Below the pieces are notes generated by a model. That model did not search any database and was not told the DNA's origin. It saw nothing but the letters and a program-made list of their open reading frames with translations. From IMG/VR virus record IMGVR_UViG_3300043436_001540, positions 1 through 55,238 of that record: a stretch of 55,238 bases of DNA; one strand, given 5' to 3'. A program made the translations under genes and the position numbers. The number at the start of each line of letters is the position of its first letter. Positions within the stretch are counted from its first letter, which is position 1. Positions 10,267 through 18,326 of the stretch are shown one piece after another. The DNA is from a virus.

Positions 10267-10496
10267 CCCTTTTTGCTAAATTTTTTCGTCTTTTTAATAG
10301 AAGCCTCAGTTCGCTTCCATCTTGCCCAGGCTTCTTCAACTTTGTAACGATATGCTACGTTCCATTGTTTGGAAAGACTTGACCAGGATTGGATTACAAG
10401 GGTTTTTGTTTGGATATTTTGTGCAAGGCGCAGGATAGTCCCATCGCCGATCCGGATTTCATCCAGAATGTCGTATTCTACTGCAAAGAAACTCAT
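10263..10496 (-). CDS. small protein of unknown function
   Basis: 77 residues, MSFFAVEYDILDEIRIGDGT at the start and a Lys-rich tail. A short SH3-like beta region is possible. It overlaps the upstream gene stop as ATGA. Confidence 0.55.
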   Translation of the reverse strand: MSFFAVEYDILDEIRIGDGTILRLAQNIQTKTLVIQSWSSLSKQWNVAYRYKVEEAWARWKRTEASIKKTKKFSKKG

Positions 10497-10621
10497 TTTG
10501 CATCGTCCTCAGTTACTTCCTCGATGAATTCAATGAGTTGATCTAGCATAAACATGACTTCATCGTCAGGTAAAGCCAAAATTGCCTCAATGCTCGAAGT
10601 TTGGATCTCAAGATCTTGCAT
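10493..10621 (-). CDS. 42-residue acidic protein
   Basis: MQDLEIQTSSIEAILALPDD onward, ending EEVTEDDAK; 15 of 42 residues are Asp or Glu. AAAGGA lies 6 nt before the ATG and a promoter (10648-10676) is just upstream, so it is the first gene of a two-gene early operon with 10263-10496. Confidence 0.55.
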   Translation of the reverse strand: MQDLEIQTSSIEAILALPDDEVMFMLDQLIEFIEEVTEDDAK

Positions 10622-10647
10622 GGGGTGTCCTTTCATACCATAGTAGT

Positions 10648-10676
10648 ACTATAACACACCTCGTAGCAGATGTCAA
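10648..10676 (-). promoter_or_regulatory. sigma-70 promoter
   Basis: TTGACA (10671-10676), 17 bp, TATAGT (10648-10653). Confidence 0.78.
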
Positions 10677-10684
10677 CCACTTTT

Positions 10685-11116
10685 TTAAAGTAAAGTAGTC
10701 GGTGTCAGATGCTTTACATGGTTACGATGAACTTTTAGTCCTATAAAAGCATTGTAGTATTCATCCGGCCTTAACAGAACGTCACGATCGAATTGCTCTT
10801 TGGCTTCATAATAGCTCATCTCGGCTGTAGTTTTGCAAAACCTTAGAATTCTTCGTTCAAATCTAGTTTCACCGAACTCAAGTACTAGTCCTTTGAGTTC
10901 TTCACTTGATCCATAATAGTCATTCCAATCAGATTCAGTTATTACAGTTCGCTTACGCTTCTGACCTTTCAGAGGCGGCTTCATTCGTTTTGATATTAGC
11001 TTTTTCTTACCAATATACTTTTTACCATTCGCTGTATCAGTTATTTCATAGACAAATCCGATATGGTTACTATCTACATCTTCTGAAGAGAATGGTTTCT
11101 CTTCATAAAGCCACAT
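10685..11116 (-). CDS. GIY-YIG-like endonuclease domain protein
   Basis: 143 residues. The GIY-YIG block reads HIGFVYEITDTANGKKYIGKK (about 17-37), followed by WNDYYGSS, RFERRILRFC, and SYYEAKEQF carrying the catalytic-type Glu. Members are frequent in T4-like phages, either as free homing nucleases or as resident enzymes of unknown role. No DNA-recognition domain follows and it is coupled to a zinc-ribbon gene (TAATG), so it looks resident rather than mobile. Confidence 0.75.
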   Translation of the reverse strand: MWLYEEKPFSSEDVDSNHIGFVYEITDTANGKKYIGKKKLISKRMKPPLKGQKRKRTVITESDWNDYYGSSEELKGLVLEFGETRFERRILRFCKTTAEMSYYEAKEQFDRDVLLRPDEYYNAFIGLKVHRNHVKHLTPTTLL

Positions 11117-11274
11117 TATTCGTCCTCTTCTAACTCTTCATCGAACTCGTCAAATGAATCACTGAATGTTACCTCTGTACCGCAATAAGGGCAAAAAGAT
11201 ACAATGTCCTCAACTTCGGATTCCACTGTGTATTCAGCGTCACAATATTCACAAATATGATCTTCTCTAAGCAT
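11116..11274 (-). CDS. small zinc-ribbon protein
   Basis: 52 residues with CEYC (8-11) and CPYC (28-31), a four-Cys zinc ribbon, then an acidic tail (DEFDEELEEDE). GGGAG precedes the ATG. Likely a small nucleic-acid- or protein-binding factor. Its stop overlaps the GIY-YIG start. Confidence 0.65.
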   Translation of the reverse strand: MLREDHICEYCDAEYTVESEVEDIVSFCPYCGTEVTFSDSFDEFDEELEEDE

Positions 11275-11288
11275 TTAAATCTCCCAAA

Positions 11289-11316
11289 TTAAAAGGCAGA
11301 AGGTTTCCCTCCTGCC
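11289..11316 (-). terminator. rho-independent terminator after nrdA
   Basis: GGCAGGAGGG/CCTTCTGCC hairpin followed by TTTTAATT on the minus strand, 28 nt after the nrdA stop. Confidence 0.8.
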
Positions 11317-11343
11317 TCTATTTATTCATCATTTGTACAGAGG

Positions 11344-13002
11344 TTATGCTTCGCACACAGCACACGACATAATATCACGAACTAATTCTTGTGCTGGATT
11401 GGCTGAGCGTTGATAATAGAATGTTTTGACGCCGAGTTTCCAACCCTCGATGATCAATGCATTCACATCTTTGGCCGATACATCTGGATGGATGAGAAGG
11501 TTCAATGACTGTGCTTGATCCACATACTTCTGTCGTGCTGCCGCTTGTTGTACAATAGACAGAGGAGTGATCTCTGAGAATGTTTTAAATACGTCCTTTT
11601 CATCCTGAGTTAGGAACTCGAGGTGTTGGACCGATCCGCCTCTTTTGAGGATTGATTCCCAAACATCGAACGTATTCTTTTCATGTGCTTCAAGTGTTTT
11701 TGTAAGATAAGGATTCTTGTAGGTGAATTTGCCCTTAGCAAGATCCTTTGTGAAGTAATTCGACGCGAGTGGTTCAATACTTGGAGATACTTGGCCAAGA
11801 ATAAAACTGCTAGAAGTAGTAGGGGCAATAGCGCAGCGTGTAAGATTTCGTATGCCATATCCGAGTAATCCTTCTGGTTCGCCATATTCAATTGCAAGTT
11901 CCTTGGTTGCAATCATAGACCGATCATCAATAAACTTGGAAATTTTAATGTTTTCCATGTGAGCCTGGAACGATTCAAAGGCAATCATCTTTGACTGAAG
12001 ATATGAATGCCAACCTAGAACACCAAGACCTAATGCTCTCCAACGTGTGGCAAAGTTATATGATGCTTCCATAAAAGCAATATCTTTTACCTTACCGATG
12101 TATTCTTCCATGACAGCATCAAGGAAATAAATCATGGTTTCCACAGCGTCAGTATTCTGCCACTCATCAAAAGTAACGGCATTCATAGACGCGAGGTTAC
12201 ATACAAACGATTCGTCAACAGAAGAAGGCAATGCAATTTCAGAGCAAAGATTGGAAGCCCAGATTTTACGATTTTTATCTTTCAGAACCTGAGGCTTATT
12301 GTTATTCACAGTATCAGTAAAGAACAAATATGGGTAACCAGACTCACGGCGCTTACGAAGAACTCTAGCCCAAATGGCTCTCTTTTCAGCATCACCTTCA
12401 ATCATTTGAGTCATAAACTTATCGGAGATGCAGACACCCATACTTAGGTTCTTGATTGATGAACCTTCCTCACGGCACTCAAGAAACTCCATAATATCTG
12501 GTGACTCAATGTCAATATAAACCGCCATTGATCCACGACGAACGTTACCTTGGCTGATAATGTCTACTGTAGTTTCAAACATATTAGCATAATGTACAGG
12601 GCCATCTGCCTTACCACCAGTTTTAATATCCGAACCACGAGGGCGAATGGCACCGATATACGCAGAGGTGCCGGCACCCATCTTAGTCTGCATACCGACT
12701 TCACCGACTTTATGCAGAATAGATTCTACCGAGTCGTCAATGAATACGCCATTACATGAGATAGGAAGACCTTTTTTGGTCCCAAAGTTACTCCAGACAG
12801 GTGATGATAGTGAATAGAATCCACGACTCATATAGTGATAGAACTTATCAGCAAACCCTTCAATGTCAAGAATGTTTTCGGCTGTCTTGGCAATCTCTCG
12901 TACTCGTTCCTCGGCGGTCATATTTCCATCAATGTAACCTCTTGATAGAAATGTTCTTGATTCTTCATTGGCCCACCACCAATTTTTGGTTGTATTAATC
13001 AT
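11344..13002 (-). CDS. nrdA: ribonucleotide reductase large subunit NrdA (class I)
   Basis: 552 residues. NrdA reduces NDPs to dNDPs with the NrdB radical. Visible residues: C83 (LPISCNG) and C268 (FVCNLASMN) as the redox pair, N251-C253-E255 (NLCSEI) as the active-site triad, FYYQR near 532 carrying the two radical-relay Tyr, and C-terminal CAVCEA as the disulfide-transfer tail. The first cysteine is only 83 residues from the start, so the regulatory ATP-cone is absent and the enzyme should escape dATP shut-off at that site. It is followed by nrdB and thyX upstream in one operon. AGAGGG precedes the ATG. Confidence 0.96.
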   Translation of the reverse strand: MINTTKNWWWANEESRTFLSRGYIDGNMTAEERVREIAKTAENILDIEGFADKFYHYMSRGFYSLSSPVWSNFGTKKGLPISCNGVFIDDSVESILHKVGEVGMQTKMGAGTSAYIGAIRPRGSDIKTGGKADGPVHYANMFETTVDIISQGNVRRGSMAVYIDIESPDIMEFLECREEGSSIKNLSMGVCISDKFMTQMIEGDAEKRAIWARVLRKRRESGYPYLFFTDTVNNNKPQVLKDKNRKIWASNLCSEIALPSSVDESFVCNLASMNAVTFDEWQNTDAVETMIYFLDAVMEEYIGKVKDIAFMEASYNFATRWRALGLGVLGWHSYLQSKMIAFESFQAHMENIKISKFIDDRSMIATKELAIEYGEPEGLLGYGIRNLTRCAIAPTTSSSFILGQVSPSIEPLASNYFTKDLAKGKFTYKNPYLTKTLEAHEKNTFDVWESILKRGGSVQHLEFLTQDEKDVFKTFSEITPLSIVQQAAARQKYVDQAQSLNLLIHPDVSAKDVNALIIEGWKLGVKTFYYQRSANPAQELVRDIMSCAVCEA

Positions 13003-13014
13003 TCTTTTTCCCTC

Positions 13015-13986
13015 TTAAAACAAATCGTCCGCAGTAATACCTTTACCCTTAGCATATTCGACCGGACGTTTCTGGAAAAAGTCTGTCATATTAGCGCCAA
13101 GAAGCTCCTCGTCAAACCAATACGTTTGATCAATATGATGTTGGTTATATTCAATTGCGCTGTGATCAAAACCGATCATAGTCAAGGAATCTTTCATTCT
13201 CTTAGCAATAAAGCTCTTCAGAATCTCGGCACTCAAACCTGGAATAGAGTATTCGTCCATGATCCAATCAATTACTTTACCTTCAGCCAGTAATGAATCA
13301 AGACATTCTTGCTGAATACGAGATGTCAATTCAGCATCAAAATACTCAGGATATTCCTCACGGAGAGTTTGGATCAACTTAACACCAACCTGGGCATGAA
13401 GCATTTCCTCATTACGAGTGTATTGTACCTGCTGCGCACAATCCTTCAGCACTGCACGATTACGATTGAAATGCATAATAATGTAGAACTGACTAAATAA
13501 TGATACATTTTCAACGAACAGAGTAAATAGAATGATTGAGTAAATATACTGCTGTCTTGCGTCTTTATAGACTTTCTTATTATACTTACGTAGGTAATTC
13601 ACACGGCCTTTAATTACTTCTTCGTTTAGATTTTCCTCAAATACGTGACTTAGATGAAGAACATCAAGCAGTTTTTCATATGCTAGATTGTGAATGACCT
13701 CTGAGTTAGCCATAGCAAAACCAAGATCGCGAATTGATGGATGAGGCATATGACGACCGATGTCAGCCCAGAATGTTTTTACCGCCACTTCAATCTGACC
13801 AATTGCAGATAAGGTGCGAACAATTACTTCTTGTTCCTCTGGTGATAGATCACTTTTAAACTGTGAATAGTCCGACCTAAAATTGAACTCGTCAGGAGTC
13901 CAAAAGCCTTGCCAGATAGCATCAATGAACTGTTTAGTCCATGGATAATGATCTGGCTTTCTTGCGATTTGTTCTTCAAATAACAT
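13015..13986 (-). CDS. nrdB: ribonucleotide reductase small subunit NrdB
   Basis: 323 residues. Four-helix di-iron protein that makes the tyrosyl radical for NrdA. Metal ligands are in IEVAVKTFW, NSEVIHNLAYEKLL (Glu, His, and a Tyr at the radical position) and RNEEMLHAQVG (Glu, His). The C-terminus TADDLF is the likely NrdA-binding tail. The stop-to-start gap to nrdA is short (12 nt). Confidence 0.95.
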   Translation of the reverse strand: MLFEEQIARKPDHYPWTKQFIDAIWQGFWTPDEFNFRSDYSQFKSDLSPEEQEVIVRTLSAIGQIEVAVKTFWADIGRHMPHPSIRDLGFAMANSEVIHNLAYEKLLDVLHLSHVFEENLNEEVIKGRVNYLRKYNKKVYKDARQQYIYSIILFTLFVENVSLFSQFYIIMHFNRNRAVLKDCAQQVQYTRNEEMLHAQVGVKLIQTLREEYPEYFDAELTSRIQQECLDSLLAEGKVIDWIMDEYSIPGLSAEILKSFIAKRMKDSLTMIGFDHSAIEYNQHHIDQTYWFDEELLGANMTDFFQKRPVEYAKGKGITADDLF

Positions 13987-13988
13987 CT

Positions 13989-14678
13989 TTACTGTGCCTC
14001 TTTATTTTCTGTGATAAACTGGGTAATCATGGGAAATATTGGAGCAATTGCTCTAGCACATTCTTTTGCCAAAAGCATATGTTCCTTCTGGGTCCCATTA
14101 CCAGATCTTAGTTCTATATAATGTATCCAAGAACGTACACTTCCTTGCATATAAAGACGCGACACTGTATTACCTTCAGGTAAAATGGATCTTGCAACTT
14201 CTTTTGCAATACCATTATCTAGTGCCCATTTGTAAGCCAATTTGGTTTCATGAATTAGTTGTTCTTGTTTTGCACGCCATGTTCTATCCAAATCACGATC
14301 GAATGGTCTATCCATATTCATATCAATAGAATCTTGCCGATTTTTATCATGCTTATATCTAGCTTCGCGAATGATATAAGGATTGCCCATTGCATCAACT
14401 TCCTTGTATCGCTGACTAAACTCCTGAAAAGAGAATGAACGATGGCGCAAAACCTGTCGGGCGATATCACGAGTCGTTTCAATTTCAAGAGTCATCGAAG
14501 CCATTTCAAATGGACTCCAATGTTTATGTGTAATAAGATATGAAAGTAAGTTTTTTGCATTAGTAAAGTCGTCTTGAAATTGTGGATTACTGACCTTTGC
14601 ACAATACGCGATAAACTCTTCGAGGTTATCAATACCGATAATCTTTGGGTCAGTTGCTCCCACCAAATTTACTTTCAT
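13989..14678 (-). CDS. thyX: flavin-dependent thymidylate synthase ThyX
   Basis: 229 residues. Motif RHRSFSFQEFSQR (78-90) matches the ThyX signature RHRxxSxxxxSxR that binds FAD and dUMP. It makes dTMP from dUMP with methylene-tetrahydrofolate and NADPH. The start at 14678 overlaps the primase stop (TAATG), with GGAG 9 nt upstream. Together with nrdAB it supplies dNTPs for replication. It replaces the T4 Td enzyme. Confidence 0.95.
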   Translation of the reverse strand: MKVNLVGATDPKIIGIDNLEEFIAYCAKVSNPQFQDDFTNAKNLLSYLITHKHWSPFEMASMTLEIETTRDIARQVLRHRSFSFQEFSQRYKEVDAMGNPYIIREARYKHDKNRQDSIDMNMDRPFDRDLDRTWRAKQEQLIHETKLAYKWALDNGIAKEVARSILPEGNTVSRLYMQGSVRSWIHYIELRSGNGTQKEHMLLAKECARAIAPIFPMITQFITENKEAQ

Positions 14679-15688
14679 TAACATTTTCTCCAATAACTAA
14701 GTTGTAGTTTGCCTGTAAGGCCACTGTATATATTTTGATCAATAATTTCTTGAGGATCCAATCCTGACAATATCACATCATTAATGTCCTTGTCAACCAC
14801 TTTCTCTGGCCATATGCATACTTTATAACCGGCATCTAAAAGTTTTTCCATCCGTTGTACAATTTGTTTATTTCTAGGTTCATTATCAAAGACGTATACG
14901 GCATTTTGCATATTATCCAATCCCTCATTATTGCCGCCTGCATCACCAGTAGCAACAGCATTAGTCAGGAATAAAGAATCAATCTGCCCTTCTGTAATAT
15001 AGTACCGTTTATTAAAATCCACCTTGTCAAGGCCGAAAATCTTTTGTTTACTTTCATCAAGCATAATAGTAATATAACGAAGCTGAGACTTGCCGAAAGC
15101 TCGACCAGTAAACCCGAATAGATTACCACTCTTATCAATGAATGGTAGCACAAGTCTTGGCTCATCAAAATCTGTTTTTAGTTTGTCGGGAATGATCCCA
15201 TTCACCCAAGCATTAAATTTAGGCGCGTAGTATAATTTATAATGAACTGAACTCGGGATTTGTCGTTTTTCAACATATCTTTTGGCTGGATGGTCACTTT
15301 TTAGTTGGCTTATCTTCCTAATTTGTAATAAAGGAGAGGAAGACTTTTTAAAGTTTGGTACCTTATGCACAATGGTATCAATAGGAGATTTGATTTCCTC
15401 TCGAAGACCTTGCTCTAGTTTCGTATCAACAATATAATCATTGTATAGATTGATGTCAACTGACTTCAATAGATTCCGTAGTACCAAACTAGTACTACAG
15501 TTGAAGCAGTGAAAGAGTGCTTTGTTATCTTTCTCGACTAGCCATCCTCTGGCTTTTGTCTTTGATTGTTGACTGTCACCACATATAGGACATCTGAAAT
15601 TGACTTTATATGGACTTGTCGATGTGACCTTAAACCTTTCCAATCGTATCGACAATAGATTGACATACTTTAAATCTATATAATTCAA
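14678..15688 (-). CDS. 61: DNA primase, T4 gp61-like
   Basis: 336 residues. N-terminal zinc finger with C33, C36 (CPIC) and C61, C64 (CFNC), then a TOPRIM domain with ITEGQIDSLFL and VYVFDNEPRNK (acidic Mg ligands). Primes lagging-strand fragments with the gp41 helicase encoded at 30604. Unlike in T4 it sits with the nucleotide-metabolism genes rather than next to gp41. Confidence 0.93.
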   Translation of the reverse strand: MNYIDLKYVNLLSIRLERFKVTSTSPYKVNFRCPICGDSQQSKTKARGWLVEKDNKALFHCFNCSTSLVLRNLLKSVDINLYNDYIVDTKLEQGLREEIKSPIDTIVHKVPNFKKSSSPLLQIRKISQLKSDHPAKRYVEKRQIPSSVHYKLYYAPKFNAWVNGIIPDKLKTDFDEPRLVLPFIDKSGNLFGFTGRAFGKSQLRYITIMLDESKQKIFGLDKVDFNKRYYITEGQIDSLFLTNAVATGDAGGNNEGLDNMQNAVYVFDNEPRNKQIVQRMEKLLDAGYKVCIWPEKVVDKDINDVILSGLDPQEIIDQNIYSGLTGKLQLSYWRKC

Positions 15689-15724
15689 CTCTCACCTCAA
15701 TAGTATTCCATGAACCATAAATTC

Positions 15725-15752
15725 ATTATACCATCAATGTGAGAGTTGTAAA
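15725..15752 (-). promoter_or_regulatory. sigma-70 promoter
   Basis: TTTACA (15747-15752), 16 bp, consensus TATAAT (15725-15730), 37 bp before the primase ATG. It probably drives primase-thyX-nrdB-nrdA to the terminator at 11289. Confidence 0.75.
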
Positions 15753-15761
15753 CAAAAAAGA

Positions 15762-16046
15762 TCAGCTTTTGAAATATTGTGCTACAAGTGCACCAATGAC
15801 GGCCGTACTCACGATCCAAAAGAACATTCTGATATTGGCAATGACTCGTGCATTATCTTCAACCTTTTTATCTATGGCATCCAATTTCTCAGAGAACCGA
15901 TTCATACGGTCATATTGAGATGCATACTTAGACTCCATAGCAACAAGCTTTTCCTCGGCTCGAGCCAGAAAAACCATAGCTTCTGAAAGCTTATCAATTT
16001 TTTCTTCGATGCGATCCAGTCGCTTTTCGTTACCTACGTCAGCCAT
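15762..16046 (-). CDS. coiled-coil membrane protein, XhlA/holin-accessory-like
   Basis: 94 residues. Residues 5-75 form a long heptad coiled coil (RLDRIEEKIDKLSEAM; KLDAIDKKVEDNARV) and residues 74-92 one C-terminal TM helix (FFWIVSTAVIGALVAQYF). XhlA-type proteins assist holins in lysis. The start overlaps the stop of the next upstream gene, a spanin-like lipoprotein, which supports a lysis role. Confidence 0.65.
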   Translation of the reverse strand: MADVGNEKRLDRIEEKIDKLSEAMVFLARAEEKLVAMESKYASQYDRMNRFSEKLDAIDKKVEDNARVIANIRMFFWIVSTAVIGALVAQYFKS

Positions 16047-16525
16047 TAAAATAATCCTAATATCTTTTTGCGTTCTTGAGGTTGCTCGGAACCATCAATT
16101 TGTTTATTAACATTATTTATTTCTTCATTTGCGGCGTCTAATGCACTATTCGAATCTGCATAATATCCTTCGTACGCCACAATAATTGCATTGAGTTGTT
16201 GGATATGTGTTCTCAAATCATTAATATTAAGAGCAAGGGCTTGATAGCCTTTATCTGTCAACGCAAATAAAGCTACCGACTTACGTTCGGCCGTTAGTTT
16301 ACTAATTACTTCCTCATAATTTTCTGGCGTAATGATAATCCAATCGGCTTCACGCATATCAAGTCCATCAGCCTTAGGAAGTACTAATTCTGGTCTCTCA
16401 ATAGGTCTGGCCGATATTTCAATCTTCTGTGGTGGAGCACTAACACAACCACTAATTAGAAGAACCAGTCCAAAGCCAAGGACACTCGCTATTAAACGAT
16501 TTTGCACTTGTCGCACCCCTTTCAC
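16046..16525 (-). CDS. lipoprotein, outer-membrane spanin candidate
   Basis: 159 residues. Lipobox LLISGC with Cys near residue 27, Pro-rich stretch after it (RPIERPELVLPKAD), then helical. The first 74 bp overlap the end of the next gene in another frame, the arrangement typical of i-spanin/o-spanin pairs. Spanins join inner and outer membrane and fuse them in the last lysis step. It is longer than lambda Rz1, so the identification is tentative. Confidence 0.6.
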   Translation of the reverse strand: MKGVRQVQNRLIASVLGFGLVLLISGCVSAPPQKIEISARPIERPELVLPKADGLDMREADWIIITPENYEEVISKLTAERKSVALFALTDKGYQALALNINDLRTHIQQLNAIIVAYEGYYADSNSALDAANEEINNVNKQIDGSEQPQERKKILGLF

Positions 16526-16910
16526 TTTCTGTTAATTCTGCACCACTCAATAGTTCAAAACATCTTAATGCTTTATCCGAAGCACTGTTAATAGTTTTCT
16601 CAACCAACCCGGGCTTTTTTTCTGCTAATACACCAATATCATGTTTTTCTAGTCTGCTTTGAAGTTCACGATTTTGTGCACGACTTGCCGCAAACTCACC
16701 ATTAATTCGATTGAGTTCGGCCGCTTGTGATTCAAAATCTTTTTTCATACTGGAAATAGCATCTTCATTTGTCTGAACAGCTATTTCAAGTTTAGAATTA
16801 TTCTCTATAAGTATTGCCATTCTCTTTTGGCTGTCATTATAATACCAATAGAATGATGCGGCCATTGCCGCCATAAGCATTGCCATAATTCCTACTAATT
16901 TAAGTCCCAT
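16452..16910 (-). CDS. inner-membrane spanin candidate (Rz-like)
   Basis: 152 residues. N-terminal TM helix (residues 2-24, LVGIMAMLMAAMAASFYWYY), then a periplasmic coiled coil (about 30-95) and a C-terminal Ser/Glu-rich domain with SDKALRCFELLSGAELTESE and a final Cys. The topology and the overlap with the downstream lipoprotein fit an i-spanin. Confidence 0.65.
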   Translation of the reverse strand: MGLKLVGIMAMLMAAMAASFYWYYNDSQKRMAILIENNSKLEIAVQTNEDAISSMKKDFESQAAELNRINGEFAASRAQNRELQSRLEKHDIGVLAEKKPGLVEKTINSASDKALRCFELLSGAELTESERGATSAKSFNSECPWLWTGSSN

Positions 16911-17425
16911 TATAGAATACCTTTTGGTATACGAGGTTTTGGAACTTCAGCTTGGTTCTTTCTCTTATATCTATTCATAGCAGATCTTTTCACACCAGGT
17001 TCACCTTTAGGTCCAATGCCGATACCGTCAATCTTTCCGGCGCCTACCGAATTGACAATGCCATCCTCAGTCATAAGTTCGAACTTTTTATTGACTTCAG
17101 TATTTTCTTTGATATAATCCATATATTCGACCAACTGTTGCTCGGATGGATTTTCATTCTGTTCTTTGATAAGCCACAATGCTGCAGCATAAGTACCGAG
17201 ACGAGTATTGCCTCCAGGTATCTTTTCTAATAATTTCTTTAGTTTTAAAACCATAAGATCAAATTTGCCAAATGCTTCTCTCTCAGCAACTAATCTTCTG
17301 TCCTTAGATCTTTTGAGAATGTTACCCTTCTCATCAATAATACCGAGCTTAAAAGCATTCCATTCTTTAAATGGAGTTGCCAAGCGCTTAATGAATTGAT
17401 ACACAAGAAATAGGTCGACAATCAT
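16910..17425 (-). CDS. conserved T4-like phage protein, probably virion-associated
   Basis: 171 residues. Begins MIVDLFLVYQFIKRLATPF and continues with a helical block KFDLMVLKLKKLLEKIPGG, a pattern recurring in marine T4-like phages next to structural genes. Glycine-rich linker near residue 130 and a basic C-terminus. No enzymatic motif. It overlaps the upstream gene by 4 nt. Confidence 0.6.
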   Translation of the reverse strand: MIVDLFLVYQFIKRLATPFKEWNAFKLGIIDEKGNILKRSKDRRLVAEREAFGKFDLMVLKLKKLLEKIPGGNTRLGTYAAALWLIKEQNENPSEQQLVEYMDYIKENTEVNKKFELMTEDGIVNSVGAGKIDGIGIGPKGEPGVKRSAMNRYKRKNQAEVPKPRIPKGIL

Positions 17426-17796
17426 ATTTTTCTCAACTCTTCTACAATTTTAGGATCTAATGCTATATCGCTATCCAGAATTTTAATATTCTCATATTCT
17501 ATATATTCAGGCATATAGTTTAAAAATACTGTAAACGGTTTTACGAATGTATGATATTCTTTTAACTTAAAAAATAACATATTGGTCGCAGCTGGACCAA
17601 AACAATTATATAATACAATTAGGTGGTTTAAAATAAGTCTTAATCTTAAATCATTATCTTCTTCGTATCTTCTAAAAAGCCGTTTTAAATATTGGAATCT
17701 TTTTAGATCTTCATAGAACTCATCCATGCCAGACGAGCGTAATGTATCATAATGTTTTGCTGCATACAAAATGAATGTTTTTTCGTCAAGTATCAT
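17422..17796 (-). CDS. conserved T4-like phage protein (DUF7207-like)
   Basis: 124 residues, all helical, rich in aromatic and charged residues (FYEDLKRFQYLKRLFRRYEE). Companion of the gene at 16910 in many T4-like genomes. Role unknown; coupling with the putative structural gene suggests head or tail assembly. Confidence 0.55.
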   Translation of the reverse strand: MILDEKTFILYAAKHYDTLRSSGMDEFYEDLKRFQYLKRLFRRYEEDNDLRLRLILNHLIVLYNCFGPAATNMLFFKLKEYHTFVKPFTVFLNYMPEYIEYENIKILDSDIALDPKIVEELRKI

Positions 17797-17820
17797 ACTT
17801 CATCTCACCATTAATGAATA

Positions 17821-17842
17821 AGAGAGGGCCGAAGCCCTCTCT
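17821..17842 (-). terminator. hairpin terminator
   Basis: GAGAGGGC-TTCG-GCCCTCTC stem with UUCG loop just after the stop of the gene at 17854; only a weak T stretch (TTATTC) follows. Confidence 0.6.
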
Positions 17843-17853
17843 CGTATAGTATA

Positions 17854-18297
17854 TTAGCTGTCGGCCACAATTGGGTCGTCAGATCTTGCAACAGTACCGG
17901 TTCCGGTAGCCGCACCTCCGCTAATATCGGAGGTGAATGTAGTACCTACATCACTGTTAGCAGCACCTACAAGGGTGAAGTCAGTGTCACCAGCCGTTCT
18001 GATGGTATATACAGTATTGTTAGCCATTGCAGTAGCAGCAATAACAATAGCACCGACATCGCCTGCATTAGCAGCAGAAACTTTCATTGCAACAAGAGTT
18101 TCTACCTTGTGACGGGTAGCACCACCAGCAGCTGTATAAGTTGAATAGAGAGTCCAACCTGGAGTCTGGATTCCCTTCGCGCGGTTAGCTGAAATACCAG
18201 CTTCCGTAGTGTCAATGAAGTATACCTTTGCGGCTTCTTCAGTTGAAAGATACTTAGGCGCAGCTGCCTGTGTATCGGTTTTTCCCCATAGTGCCAT
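17854..18297 (-). CDS. virion structural protein (marine T4-like family)
   Basis: 147 residues, starting MALWGKTDTQAAAPKYLS, then Ala-, Gly- and Thr-rich beta repeats (VIAATAMANNTVYTI; GGAATGTGTVA). Proteins with this MALWG start are small head or head-decoration proteins in marine T4-like phages. Low Lys and high small-residue content fit a stable surface protein. Ends with a terminator. Confidence 0.65.
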   Translation of the reverse strand: MALWGKTDTQAAAPKYLSTEEAAKVYFIDTTEAGISANRAKGIQTPGWTLYSTYTAAGGATRHKVETLVAMKVSAANAGDVGAIVIAATAMANNTVYTIRTAGDTDFTLVGAANSDVGTTFTSDISGGAATGTGTVARSDDPIVADS

Positions 18298-18326
18298 TTT
18301 TGTTCTCCTTTACTATTGGGTGGTAA

